From Planctomycetota bacterium (GTDB taxonomy: Bacteria > Planctomycetota > Planctomycetia > Gemmatales > Gemmataceae), in the NCBI GenBank assembly GCA_009920765.1, contig RFZJ01000013.1, forward strand, positions 1 through 60,887: a stretch of 60,887 bases of DNA, read 5' to 3'. How positions within the stretch are numbered: the first letter of the stretch is position 1; each line of letters starts with the position of its first letter. Below are positions 9,287-18,018 of the stretch, in pieces. Under the pieces are notes generated by a model that saw nothing but the letters and a program-made list of their open reading frames with translations, was not told the DNA's origin and made no database searches. The translations under genes and the position numbers were made by a program.

Positions 9287-10494
9287 TTGGAAGCCTCCCC
9301 AAAAGATGCAAGGAGCATTTTTTCAACTGTTTTAAGTAGTTCCGTGCTGCTGGTTAACGCACTTGCGCCAAAGCGATTTTGTAAGGTTCGAACCTGGTTT
9401 AAAAACTCTATCTCCTCAGGGGGAATGCCTGTTTCAGCAATTGCATTATTAATATTTTCTCCCAGACTTTGACCGGTTATTTCTGACGAATTTAATGGAT
9501 CTGCAAGTTTCAAGGCTTTTTCCATGATAAGAAGCAGATGGTTTCTGGCTTTATCATGATCCATTGATCTCGCTAGCAATTCAGCATAGATATCGGCCAA
9601 TTTTTCCCATCGGATTTCGATATTGTCTAGGGCATCGACGAGTTCAAGAATGGCAATCAATCGATCTTCATAAACCAGGGGGAGAAACAAGGCCCTCTGA
9701 GCATTGGATTCAAAGGCGTGTAGAACAAACAACTCCTGATTCGCATTTTTAGAAAGATCAATCTTTACAGTAATGTTGGAAGTTTTATTGCAAACCGTAG
9801 AAGCCAGGCTCGAGCTAAAATCAACATCGGAAGAAATCGTTTTGTTTCCGTCATAGGTAAATACTTTGCACCCATTGGTGGGGATGACACCAGCTTCATT
9901 AAATTGATAGACTGAGGCATTTTTCATGGGTAAAAATTCGAATGCTGCTTGAATTATTTTATTACAGGTGGCATCGAGTGTGTTTTCATTTTTAAAAGCA
10001 CTGTTTGCATCAAGTAATTCGAGGGACCGAGCGACCATATCCTTAAAGGATTCGAGTTTCTTTTGAAATACTCTTTGGGTTTTCTGTGGGCGAAGTTTTT
10101 GCAATTGCCTGAAAACTGCATCAAGAAATTTATCCCGGGTCAAATCCTGGCTTTTGTCAAGATAATCGCGCACGCCAATTCTCATCGCATGAAGGGGAGT
10201 TGCCTGGTTGGCATATCCGGTGACAAGAATTGCAACTATGTCGGGTTGAAAAATAAAAAGGTCTTCGAGTAAATCGAGGCCGTTCAAACCAGTCCCTAGA
10301 TTCCAATCTAGGATTGCGAGATCCACCTGGAATTCTGCAGCGATTTTAAGAGCTGTTTCTGCATCCTTGGCTTGATAAATATTTACGCCAAACCCTGAGG
10401 ATTGCAACCATTCCGCAAAAGTCTGCAAAACGGCTGGTTCATCTTCCACTAGTAAAATATTATCGGTGTTTTTCATATTACCATCGATCATCAA
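9283..10494 (-). CDS. Response regulator with receiver and GAF-like domains
   Basis: A 403-residue protein. The receiver domain (about 12-125) has the acidic patch VEDE, phosphoacceptor D63 in AILDWNLG, T92 and K114, so it should be phosphorylatable. A short helical linker leads to a GAF-like domain (about 170-310) with the LFLPLVYEDRLIAILEL signature. About 90 further residues are helical. It has no DNA-binding or enzymatic output domain that I recognise. It is coupled by a GTGA overlap to the subtilisin-like protease, which may be its output. ATG 10494 is given; ATG 10476 (MKNTDN) is equally plausible, and neither has a strong ribosome binding site. The pair diverges from the Nudix gene. 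Confidence 0.85.
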   Translation of the reverse strand: MMIDGNMKNTDNILLVEDEPAVLQTFAEWLQSSGFGVNIYQAKDAETALKIAAEFQVDLAILDWNLGTGLNGLDLLEDLFIFQPDIVAILVTGYANQATPLHAMRIGVRDYLDKSQDLTRDKFLDAVFRQLQKLRPQKTQRVFQKKLESFKDMVARSLELLDANSAFKNENTLDATCNKIIQAAFEFLPMKNASVYQFNEAGVIPTNGCKVFTYDGNKTISSDVDFSSSLASTVCNKTSNITVKIDLSKNANQELFVLHAFESNAQRALFLPLVYEDRLIAILELVDALDNIEIRWEKLADIYAELLARSMDHDKARNHLLLIMEKALKLADPLNSSEITGQSLGENINNAIAETGIPPEEIEFLNQVRTLQNRFGASALTSSTELLKTVEKMLLASFGEASK

Positions 10495-10672
10495 GAAACT
10501 TGAAAGTTTAAAACTGATGTTTAATTTATCTTAACTGACAAAGATTGTAATCTATTTATTATTTTGCCAAGAGAGATATGAGGTATTGGTTAATTTTTCC
10601 AAGTTTAACTTGACTGATGGGCCTATCCATTTAAGAATACCTTTTTGATTTCCATGGATGGAACACTAAATC

Positions 10673-11137
10673 ATGGCTGATAGTCATAATTCCCCAAAAT
10701 TTTTACAAGCCGCATCGATTCCTTACGTCGATGGAAACGTTTGTCTTGTAACCTCAAAAAGTGGCAAACGTTGGGTTATTCCCAAAGGCTCAATTTCAAA
10801 AGGAAAAACAGCAGCAGAGACTGCCCTTTTGGAAGCATGGGAAGAGGCCGGCTTGACGGGCAAATTGGATAAGAACCCGATTGGTTCATATTCATACTCA
10901 AAATCAGGGCTTTCGTATCTTGTAACCGTATTTTTAATGCAGGTTTCCAGTATTGCAGAGGTTTATCCTGAACACAGACAAAGATTACGAAAATGGGTGC
11001 CAATTTCGCAGGTCAACGGGCTTGTTCACGAAAAAGAACTTTTAGACCTCCTTCAATCGTTACCGTTGGACTTTGCATTACCAGAAAAAAGTATTTCTAA
11101 ACCAGAAATCACACCTAATAAGGTTATTTCCAGATAA
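10673..11137 (+). CDS. Nudix hydrolase (diphosphoinositol-polyphosphate-hydrolase-like)
   Basis: A 154-residue protein with a Nudix box starting at PKGSISKGK and ending LEAWEEAGL. The box departs from the consensus G-x5-E-x7-REUxEExGU: the first Glu is Lys and the Arg is Leu, while the metal-binding Glu of the REU segment and the EE pair are kept. That pattern resembles proteins annotated as DIPP-like Nudix hydrolases, which act on polyphosphates or dinucleotide polyphosphates. The following SYSYSKSGLSYLVTVFLM strand fits the fold. A possible -35 (TTGACT at 10610-10615) lies upstream with only a poor -10. The substrate cannot be told from sequence. Confidence 0.85.
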   Translation: MADSHNSPKFLQAASIPYVDGNVCLVTSKSGKRWVIPKGSISKGKTAAETALLEAWEEAGLTGKLDKNPIGSYSYSKSGLSYLVTVFLMQVSSIAEVYPEHRQRLRKWVPISQVNGLVHEKELLDLLQSLPLDFALPEKSISKPEITPNKVISR

Positions 11138-11197
11138 CCGTCTATAATGATTTAAGGTGATAATTTAACCTTTGAAGCATTATTGGTACGGATATTA

Positions 11198-13258
11198 ATG
11201 GTAGACAGCAATAGGCCAAAAAAAAAACGGTTTGAACTACCATTGTCGGTGGATAAGGTTTCTCCACTTTGCCCTACTACATTTGAAGAAATGAAGGCCC
11301 GGGGCTGGTCTGAAGTTGACGTCGTGTTTGTAACAGGTGATGCATACATCGACCATCCCAGCTTTGCGATGGCCATCCTGGCACGAAGTTTGGAATACGC
11401 CGGATTTAAAGTGGCCATGCTTAGTCAACCTGATTGGAAATCTGTAGAGCCATGGCGTCAATTTGGCAGACCAAAATTGTTCTTTGCTATCAGCGCAGGC
11501 AACCTTGATTCCTTAATCAACCACTACACTGCAAATAAAAAAGTGCGGAATGATGATGCCTATTCCCCGGGCGGAACTATTGGCCTTCGCCCTGACCGCG
11601 CCACTCTTCCTTACTGTCATCGCGCCAGAGAGGCATTCCCTGGTGTACCCGTAATCGCAGGTGGTGTCGAAGCTTCTTTAAGAAGGTTGGCACATTATGA
11701 CTACTGGAGCGACACGGTTCGAAAATCGATACTCTTAGATTGCAAAGCCGATCTGGTGGCTTATGGCATGGGTGAAAAAACAATTGTTGAAATTGCCCAG
11801 CGATTGGCAGCAGGAGAGCGTGTTCAACAATTACGCGATATGCGAGGTATTGCTTTCGCACTGGGGGCAAAGGAAACTCCGCCCGTTGGGCAGGAGCATT
11901 TGATAGCAGAAAAGTTTTTAATCAAGGACGAAAATGGGGTCAAAGCCCCAGTTGGCTTTGAAGTCCTGCCTAATTTTGAAAAGGTCAAGGCAGACAAGCT
12001 TGCATTTGTTCAAGCAACAAAAATCATCCATCTAAACACCAACCCTTTTAATGCTAAAACCCTTATACAATACCATGACAATCAGGCTATCGTGGCTACG
12101 CCTCCTGCATTTCCAATTTCAACAGCGGAGATGGATCGAATTTATGGATTTCCGTACACCCGAAAAGCCCATCCGAGTTACAAAGAAAAAATCCCCGCAC
12201 ACGAAATGATCAAAGACTCCGTAACCATCATGCGTGGTTGTTTTGGCGGTTGTACTTTCTGTTCAATCACCGCACATCAGGGACGGATAATCCAATCCCG
12301 ATCAGAAGAATCAGTACTTCTAGAACTGGGAAAAATGGGCAAAGATGAATCATTCAACGGAATAGTAAGCGACATTGGCGGACCAACTGCAAACATGTAC
12401 AAAATGCGTTGCACCCGCCCGGAAGTGGAAGCCAAATGCAAAAGGCTATCGTGTGTACATCCAACCATTTGCAAGTTATTAGGTACCGACCATGGTCCTA
12501 TCATCAAGCTGATGCAAAAGGCGCGTGAAATACCAGGTATCCGAAAGGTGCTTGTCGCCAGCGGCATTCGCATGGACCTAGCCCAACTTTCACCAAAATA
12601 TTTGGAAGAGTTGACAGCTCACCACGTAGGCGGGCATTTAAAAGTTGCCCCCGAAGCTGCGGATGAGAATGTTTTAAAGCTTATGAAAAAGCCAGCACAC
12701 GACAATTTCAAGACCTTTTCTGATGAATTTAAAAAAGCTTCACAAAAGGCAGGCAAACCCAAGCAGTACCTTATTCCTTACTACATCGCCAGCCACCCCG
12801 GGTCTGATTTACATTCGATGATTGCCTTGGCGCTGTTTTTAAAACGCAATGGATACAAGCCAGACCAGGTGCAAGATTTCATTCCCGCTCCCTTCGATAT
12901 TGCTACCTGCATGTACTACACAGGCATCGATCCAATGACGGGGCAAGAAGTTTACATAGCAAAAAACATACGTGATAGAAAAATGCAAAGAGCTCTTTTG
13001 CAGTTTTTCAAACCTGAAAACTATTTTGAAGTAAGAAAAGCCCTAGAAGCTGCGGGAAGAGCAGATTTGATCGGAAATTCTTGTGATGCCCTAATACCTG
13101 CAAATCCCCCCAAAGAAGCTTTTGAAGCTCGAAGAGCCAAAGCAAACAGCACCCTAGAGGGCGAGTACTATCACGCCCCTGCAAACAATCCTGCCAACAA
13201 ACAGAACAAAGGTTACCGCCCAGGTAGAGCATCAGTCAAGAAAAGGCGAAAGAATTAG
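11198..13258 (+). CDS. YgiQ family radical SAM protein
   Basis: A protein of about 686 residues with the conserved N-terminal block ARGWSEVDVVFVTGDAYIDH and a second block GGVEASLRRLAHYDYWSD, both signatures of the YgiQ family. A radical SAM cluster motif CFGGCTFC lies near residue 347. The middle HLKVAPEAA segment is also typical. The C-terminal tail is basic and disordered (GRASVKKRRKN). The family's reaction is not established as far as I know. I chose ATG 11198; an in-frame TTG five codons earlier is possible and neither has a clear ribosome binding site. It is followed 3 bp later by the pseudouridine synthase gene. Confidence 0.93.
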   Translation: MVDSNRPKKKRFELPLSVDKVSPLCPTTFEEMKARGWSEVDVVFVTGDAYIDHPSFAMAILARSLEYAGFKVAMLSQPDWKSVEPWRQFGRPKLFFAISAGNLDSLINHYTANKKVRNDDAYSPGGTIGLRPDRATLPYCHRAREAFPGVPVIAGGVEASLRRLAHYDYWSDTVRKSILLDCKADLVAYGMGEKTIVEIAQRLAAGERVQQLRDMRGIAFALGAKETPPVGQEHLIAEKFLIKDENGVKAPVGFEVLPNFEKVKADKLAFVQATKIIHLNTNPFNAKTLIQYHDNQAIVATPPAFPISTAEMDRIYGFPYTRKAHPSYKEKIPAHEMIKDSVTIMRGCFGGCTFCSITAHQGRIIQSRSEESVLLELGKMGKDESFNGIVSDIGGPTANMYKMRCTRPEVEAKCKRLSCVHPTICKLLGTDHGPIIKLMQKAREIPGIRKVLVASGIRMDLAQLSPKYLEELTAHHVGGHLKVAPEAADENVLKLMKKPAHDNFKTFSDEFKKASQKAGKPKQYLIPYYIASHPGSDLHSMIALALFLKRNGYKPDQVQDFIPAPFDIATCMYYTGIDPMTGQEVYIAKNIRDRKMQRALLQFFKPENYFEVRKALEAAGRADLIGNSCDALIPANPPKEAFEARRAKANSTLEGEYYHAPANNPANKQNKGYRPGRASVKKRRKN

Positions 13259-13261
13259 ATA

Positions 13262-14230
13262 ATGACGATTGCCAAAAATATCCATTATAAAGTTCCTCCG
13301 GAAAACGAAGGGGCAACACTTGCAACTATCGTCCGTAATCTTAAGGCCGAACTAAGTTGGTCCAGGATTAAAAAATTAATTGCCCAAGGGCACATTAAAA
13401 TCAACAACGAAGTCTGCCTGGATCCTGCCAGAAGAGTTCGCACTGCTGAAGATATTGAACTTCTAGCAAAACCCGATGGCAAAGCCCTAATTAAGCAAGA
13501 AATAACAATAAGACACTTGGACGAACATCTGGTAGTGGTGGAAAAACCACCGGGTGTAAATTCGGTCAGGCATCCAGCAGAACGAACTTGGAAAGAATCG
13601 CGCAAATCACTAAGTCCAACCTTGGAAGATCTGGTCACAAAACAAATATCATTTATCAGTAAAAAAGATGCAAAGAGCAGATCTGCAAGGCTTCGCGTGG
13701 TGCAACGACTAGATAAAGATACCAGTGGTTTGCTGGTCTTCGCCCGCACTGCGGAGGCAGAGCGCGGGTTAGGAATGCAATTTTTCAATCATTCAGTTGA
13801 AAGAAAATATCTTGCATTAATTCCTGGAACGATTGCACCCCAAACCATTGAAACTATATTGGTCCGTGACCGTGGGGATGGGCGCAGAGGTAGTGCACCT
13901 TTTGCCCAACCAGGGAAAAAAGCGGTAACCCATGTTCATATTGTTGAAAAATTCCATGGTTTTACACTTGTTGGGTGCCAACTCGAAACGGGTAGAACCC
14001 ATCAAATCCGAATTCATCTTGCAGAAAAAGGCTCTCCCGTTTGCGGTGAAAAAGTATACCGAACCACCTCCAATGGAACCATCCTGCCCGACGGCAGTGG
14101 GTTCCCTAGACTTGCATTGCACGCTGCAGAGTTGGGTTTTATTCATCCCATAACAGGCGAATCCATGCACTGGAACATGGCTTTACCTGAAGATTTTAGC
14201 AAGCTTCTTAATCAACTTAGAAAAAAGTAA
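13262..14230 (+). CDS. RluA-family RNA pseudouridine synthase
   Basis: A 322-residue enzyme that isomerises uridine in structured RNA. An N-terminal S4-like RNA-binding region (about 15-75, SWSRIKKLIAQGHIKINN) precedes the catalytic domain. The catalytic aspartate lies in QRLDKDTSGLL, near residue 150, and the later LETGRTHQIRIHLA motif is diagnostic of the RluA/RluD group. rRNA sites such as those of RluC or RluD are likely targets, but which one cannot be told. It starts 3 bp after the YgiQ-type gene and is probably cotranscribed with it. Confidence 0.93.
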   Translation: MTIAKNIHYKVPPENEGATLATIVRNLKAELSWSRIKKLIAQGHIKINNEVCLDPARRVRTAEDIELLAKPDGKALIKQEITIRHLDEHLVVVEKPPGVNSVRHPAERTWKESRKSLSPTLEDLVTKQISFISKKDAKSRSARLRVVQRLDKDTSGLLVFARTAEAERGLGMQFFNHSVERKYLALIPGTIAPQTIETILVRDRGDGRRGSAPFAQPGKKAVTHVHIVEKFHGFTLVGCQLETGRTHQIRIHLAEKGSPVCGEKVYRTTSNGTILPDGSGFPRLALHAAELGFIHPITGESMHWNMALPEDFSKLLNQLRKK

Positions 14231-14243
14231 AGAGGCTTCTCCA

Positions 14244-14513
14244 ATGATAGAAATCAAATGGCACGACATCGACCCCGAAACCGGGGGTAAAAGATATATC
14301 AGCGCTGAAAGATTTGCTGGAGTCTGGACCTTTAAATTCAAATTTAAAAAACGAGGTGAATGGACCAAAGGCCTTGTCGCCAACCGGACAATGTGGCTTC
14401 ACGTTCTTGAAAGCCTCAAACGTAGGTATCAAAGGCGAGAAGGAGTTGATGAAAAAGATATCAAACTGGTTGAAAATATTCTGCGAAAGCATCCTCCCGA
14501 AGAGGATGCTTAA
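14244..14513 (+). CDS. Small conserved protein of unknown function
   Basis: An 89-residue, mostly charged protein beginning MIEIKWHDIDPETGGKRYIS. It has an aromatic, basic central strand region (WTFKFKFKKRGEWTKG) and a helical C-terminus ending PPEEDA. There are no membrane segments or cysteines. A ribosome binding site AGAGG lies about 9 nt upstream, and the gene follows the pseudouridine synthase by 13 bp, which supports it as real and as the last gene of the operon. I do not recognise the family; the WT...KG core suggests a small nucleic-acid- or protein-binding fold, but this is a guess. A strong hairpin is built into its final codons. Confidence 0.6.
   Translation: MIEIKWHDIDPETGGKRYISAERFAGVWTFKFKFKKRGEWTKGLVANRTMWLHVLESLKRRYQRREGVDEKDIKLVENILRKHPPEEDA
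14487..14511. terminator. Hairpin at convergent gene ends, folded into the stop codon
   Basis: A perfect 10-bp stem, AAGCATCCTC (14487-14496) and GAGGATGCTT (14502-14511), has a 5-nt loop. It includes the first base of the stop codon of the small gene and lies 4 bp past the convergent gene's stop. It could stop transcription from both sides, although neither side has a classic T-run. Confidence 0.5.
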
Positions 14514-14514
14514 G

Positions 14515-15777
14515 TTAATTACCGTGAAGTTTCACTTCTGTTCCAGGGATCTTTTTATAAATCAACAAACTTGCAGGTGCTTTGGCTTGCACAAAATTGG
14601 CAAGTTGGGGAACTGCAGCTTTGTCAAGTTTTTCCATATCGCTCAGGCCTAGTCCAATTTTCTGAACCATTTCCACTGCATATGGAACGTTTTTCACTTC
14701 TTTATTGAGTTCATCAAGGGAATCAGTAATCCTTGCTGCGTAGTACTTCCACGGAAACAACTTTTCGGCATCTGAATCATTTCTAGAATTAAATCGTTGG
14801 AAATAATCAACGAGAAAGGAACTAAATTGGTACAAGGCAGCTTCCATGTTGTATTCGCTTGCATCCGGATCTTGAATGCGAAGATTAAGCAAACCAATTG
14901 CGGCCTCAGCTCTTTCATCTAATCTAGGTTCAGGCTTGATATCTGAACCATTGGCAAATTTAGCAAGAATAAATGCAGTTTTACCTTTTTGCCCTGAAAT
15001 CGGGGCCCTGGATTGGGCAAGAGCTTTCAGAGCCTCACGCCTTAAAACCCGATAACCTTCAACAATTTCTGGGGCAGTACCTGCGGGATAAACCGTAGGG
15101 GTTTCTATAATCTGCGCCAAAGATTCAGCAACCTTCACCTCTACCGCGGGATTCAAAGTGACTCTACTGCTGGCCTTCTTAACCGTAGCCAAGGGGCGGA
15201 TCACCTTGTAGGTATCTCGTATTCCTTTCAAGGCATAAAGTTTCATGCCATCATCTGGGGATTTTTGTAAAATTGAAATAAAGGATTCCATGAACTGATC
15301 TGGAAGGATTTTCTGGCCTGCAAGATCACAGTTGGCAATTTCTGCAGGGCACATCGCTTGCATACGAACAGCATTAATGCGTGCGCTGATGGAAGTATTG
15401 GGAATTACCTCCTTGGTTTTCTCAAGAATTTTTTCAAGAAAGCTGGTATTAAAAGGGTTATCTGCTTTAGTTTTAAGTTGTTTCAAAACGCTTTCAAACT
15501 CTTTGAAAATAGAATCCATTTTACCGGGTTCTGATTGGATTTCTGGCCTAGTCACCCTATAGACAAAAAACCGGGCATTAACATCCACCGCTTTCAGATG
15601 AGCAGGATTTTTAGCATCGAACCCAACCTCACCACGCAGAGTTTTATTAAAAATTTCCGAACTTGTAGATCTTTCCTTTAAAACATCTTCCAAAGGTATA
15701 GGTTGTGCAAGAACAAACATTGGCACCACCAATACAAAGAACCCAATGGCTTTTATGAATCTAATGGATGAAAACAT
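14515..15777 (-). CDS. Exported protein of unknown function with helical repeats
   Basis: A 420-residue protein with a good signal peptide (basic start, hydrophobic core GFFVLVVPMFVLA, then QPIPLED). The mature part is mostly alpha-helical, with stretches such as RREALKALAQSRAP and ERAEAAIGLLNLR that look like HEAT-type repeats. No catalytic motif is visible. The ATG at 15777 (MFSSIRF) is chosen because AGGGAA lies 7 nt upstream; a TTG eight codons earlier would spoil the signal peptide. It resembles planctomycete-specific proteins of unknown role. Its upstream neighbour, another exported repeat protein, has the same orientation with an 82-bp gap. Confidence 0.65.
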   Translation of the reverse strand: MFSSIRFIKAIGFFVLVVPMFVLAQPIPLEDVLKERSTSSEIFNKTLRGEVGFDAKNPAHLKAVDVNARFFVYRVTRPEIQSEPGKMDSIFKEFESVLKQLKTKADNPFNTSFLEKILEKTKEVIPNTSISARINAVRMQAMCPAEIANCDLAGQKILPDQFMESFISILQKSPDDGMKLYALKGIRDTYKVIRPLATVKKASSRVTLNPAVEVKVAESLAQIIETPTVYPAGTAPEIVEGYRVLRREALKALAQSRAPISGQKGKTAFILAKFANGSDIKPEPRLDERAEAAIGLLNLRIQDPDASEYNMEAALYQFSSFLVDYFQRFNSRNDSDAEKLFPWKYYAARITDSLDELNKEVKNVPYAVEMVQKIGLGLSDMEKLDKAAVPQLANFVQAKAPASLLIYKKIPGTEVKLHGN

Positions 15778-15859
15778 GAATAATTCCCTAAGCAGCGACA
15801 ACTTAAATTAAAAGCTAATCATCTGGAATAATAACACTTTAAAGCGGAAAATGTTGGAA

Positions 15860-16675
15860 TTATTTTCGAATATGGTCTGATTCTGCGAATTTTCTGACCA
15901 GATGGAAGTCTTGAAATTCCCGTGGGGTCAAACATTCCACCGAGGCGTCCTGTGCCGTTATTCGATACCATCGCTGTGCCGGTTGGGAACAAGCCAATTT
16001 ATTCCATACAAGGTAGAGATACCAGCATGGCCGAATTTGATCATTTCGAGTCAATCTTGCCTGGGTAAGTTCCCCTGCTGCGCGAAACAGCAATGCTTCC
16101 AAGTTTTGCTCATTTGGTACTTCTTTCTGATCTTTTTTGGTTTTTTCCAAAGCCAGAAGGTATAACCCAATGCCACGGTTTAAGTGCTCTTCATAAGCAT
16201 CGCCCAATTGTTCTGAAATAGCCATCAATCTACTATGAGCATGAATCATATGCCGGTTGGCTTGTTCACCAAATTGTTGGGCATCTTTAATGAACAAATT
16301 AAATTGGTCCCTTGCATCTTCAAGCTGATTCATCCGCAAGAGAAGATCAGCGTAATTCTGCCTGACTATGACATTACCTGGTTCGAGTTCAAGGCAAATT
16401 TTAAGATGAATTGCAGCAATGGAATCGTTTCCCTGAGCCAGGCAAGCAGCAGCCATCGAAAGGTGCGTTTTTGCAGAATCAGGATTAATTGAGAGGGATT
16501 GCCTAAAAGAACGAAGGGCATTTACATGGTCGCCAGCATCTAAAGCTTTTTGGCCTGTCCGCCAGTGAAAATCTGCGAGTGAATCTTGCTCAGAATTATC
16601 AGCCAGAGCAATAAGAGGACTGCCAGCCAATAAAATAATTAAAAAGAAGTAGGCAATTATGAAGTTACGCATCAT
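15860..16675 (-). CDS. Exported TPR-repeat protein
   Basis: A 271-residue protein with a signal peptide (MMRNFIIAYFFLIILLAGSP..ALA) followed by tetratricopeptide repeats over about residues 30-140; ALDAGDHVNALRSFRQSLSI and the following ETHL-like helices fit the TPR pattern. The C-terminal half is helical, ends in a basic tail and shows no known motif. TPR domains mediate protein contacts, so a scaffold role in the periplasm is likely. The start has GGGGAG directly before it, and translation could also begin at the second Met. It is upstream of the exported helical-repeat gene, and the two may form an operon. Confidence 0.75.
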   Translation of the reverse strand: MMRNFIIAYFFLIILLAGSPLIALADNSEQDSLADFHWRTGQKALDAGDHVNALRSFRQSLSINPDSAKTHLSMAAACLAQGNDSIAAIHLKICLELEPGNVIVRQNYADLLLRMNQLEDARDQFNLFIKDAQQFGEQANRHMIHAHSRLMAISEQLGDAYEEHLNRGIGLYLLALEKTKKDQKEVPNEQNLEALLFRAAGELTQARLTRNDQIRPCWYLYLVWNKLACSQPAQRWYRITAQDASVECLTPREFQDFHLVRKFAESDHIRK

Positions 16676-16787
16676 CTCCCCAAATTACGAAGGAACAATC
16701 TTCATCATAATCCTTATCGGCCAGTAAAGGCCGGGAGATAAGCAGTAGAAAGAAATGAATTATGTGCTGAAAAATGCCGACAAGAGT

Positions 16788-16817
16788 AAAAAAAGGGCAA
16801 CTTTCATTGCCCCTTTT
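16788..16817 (-). terminator. Rho-independent terminator after the sigma factor gene
   Basis: Read on the minus strand, AAAAGGGGCAA pairs with TTGCCCTTTTTTT around a 6-nt loop (GGGCAA at 16795-16800, TTGCCCC at 16807-16813), ending in a run of seven T. It lies 7 bp after the sigma factor stop. Confidence 0.8.
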
Positions 16818-16824
16818 ACCCAAA

Positions 16825-17664
16825 CTATGAATTTACCCCCATACTAACGCCAAGTTTTTCGAGGGCTTCACTTTCAATTTGTCGAACTCGTTCCCTGGTT
16901 AAGCCCAAACTTTCACCGATTTCTTTAAGAGTTTTAGGTTCTTCATCATCAAGTCCGAAGCGCATTTTAAGAACGATCGCTTCGCGGGGATCCATTTTAC
17001 CAAGCAAATCTTTGACATGAACCAAATCATCAGCTTCAACCATTTCGTTATCAGGCGTTTTGGTATTTGAGTCCATAATCATTTCTTCAAGAGACCATCC
17101 ACTTTCTGATTGTTCAGGCTGTGGAGCCGAATGATAAACCTTGATGGCTTTCTTGATGATATTAAGCTTCTTCTTGGGTAAATCCAAGCTTGCAGCAATT
17201 TCTTCGTGGGAAGGTGGTCTGCCAAGTTTATCGTGGAGGATGGCGTTGGCTCTGCGCCATTTGGCAAGAAGTTCAACCATGTAAGCAGGAACTCGAATTG
17301 TTTTTGCGGTATTAACCAAAGCTCGTTTGATGGATTGTTTGATCCAATAGCTGGCATAGGTACTAAAGCGGGTGTTCATGGTCGGGTCAAAACCTTCAAC
17401 AGCCCTTAAAAGCCCGAGATTTCCTTCTTCAATAAGGTCCTGCAAAACGAGGCCTTTACCCGTGTAACTCCGGGAGATATTGACAACCAATCTAAGATTG
17501 GCGCGAACCATACGGTCCCTGGCTTCGGCATCGCCTTTTTCTATTCGATATGCAAGCTGCTTTTCCTCATCCGCACTAAGAAGAGCAGTTTCGTTAATTT
17601 CCTTTAGATATGTCTCCAAGGGAGATTGAACTGTTTCACTGCGTAGGCGACTTGATCGAGTCAT
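16825..17664 (-). CDS. Sigma-70 family RNA polymerase sigma factor
   Basis: A 279-residue sigma factor. Region 1.2 (SPLETYLKEINETALLS) is followed by region 2 with GLVLQDLIEEGNLGLLRAVE and the -10-recognition/melting helix YASYWIKQSIKRAL. Region 3 follows, and region 4.2 ends the protein (LKEIGESLGLTRERVRQIE). It lacks the long region 1.1 of housekeeping RpoD, so it is a group 2-like (RpoS/HrdB-like) factor; whether it is the main or an alternative sigma cannot be settled here. A strong terminator follows. A TATAAG element (complement 17734-17739) lies about 70 bp upstream, but I see no matching -35. Confidence 0.92.
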   Translation of the reverse strand: MTRSSRLRSETVQSPLETYLKEINETALLSADEEKQLAYRIEKGDAEARDRMVRANLRLVVNISRSYTGKGLVLQDLIEEGNLGLLRAVEGFDPTMNTRFSTYASYWIKQSIKRALVNTAKTIRVPAYMVELLAKWRRANAILHDKLGRPPSHEEIAASLDLPKKKLNIIKKAIKVYHSAPQPEQSESGWSLEEMIMDSNTKTPDNEMVEADDLVHVKDLLGKMDPREAIVLKMRFGLDDEEPKTLKEIGESLGLTRERVRQIESEALEKLGVSMGVNS

Positions 17665-18018
17665 GGTATTTTCCGGTGGTTTCTAGGTCGCAAAAGTTCA
17701 ATGTTCTTAATATACATTTTAGCAAGGGAAGGTCTTATAATGATTGCTGGTGAAAAATTCAGCAGCATGTCAAATTAACCACTCCTCACGTTAAGATAGT
17801 TATCGACTTGAAGAACGCATCACTGAAAAGGTGTTACCGGTCTAACAAGGTTGAAGTTGTCAAAACGATATCAATAAGGAACTAACCCTTGCAAGCTACC
17901 AAACACACAAGACAGGAATAATTAAATAATAAGGGATGACCGTCACAATCGGAACAAAAAAAATAACCGCCCCGGGAATTAATCCACGGAGCGGTTAATA
18001 TAAATGGAATAATCCTTA
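17665..18018. other. Intergenic region between sigma factor and rpsA
   Basis: About 350 bp with no convincing gene. It holds the rpsA terminator at its right end (17955-17996), and a possible -10 box (TATAAG, complement 17734-17739) for the sigma factor gene without a clear -35. Nothing else stands out. Confidence 0.5.
17955..17996 (-). terminator. Rho-independent terminator after rpsA
   Basis: Read on the minus strand, AACCGCTCCG pairs with CGGGGCGGTT (arms 17987-17996 and 17965-17974, with one mismatch) around a 12-nt loop, followed by TATTTTTTTT. It lies 23 bp past the rpsA stop. Confidence 0.8.
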
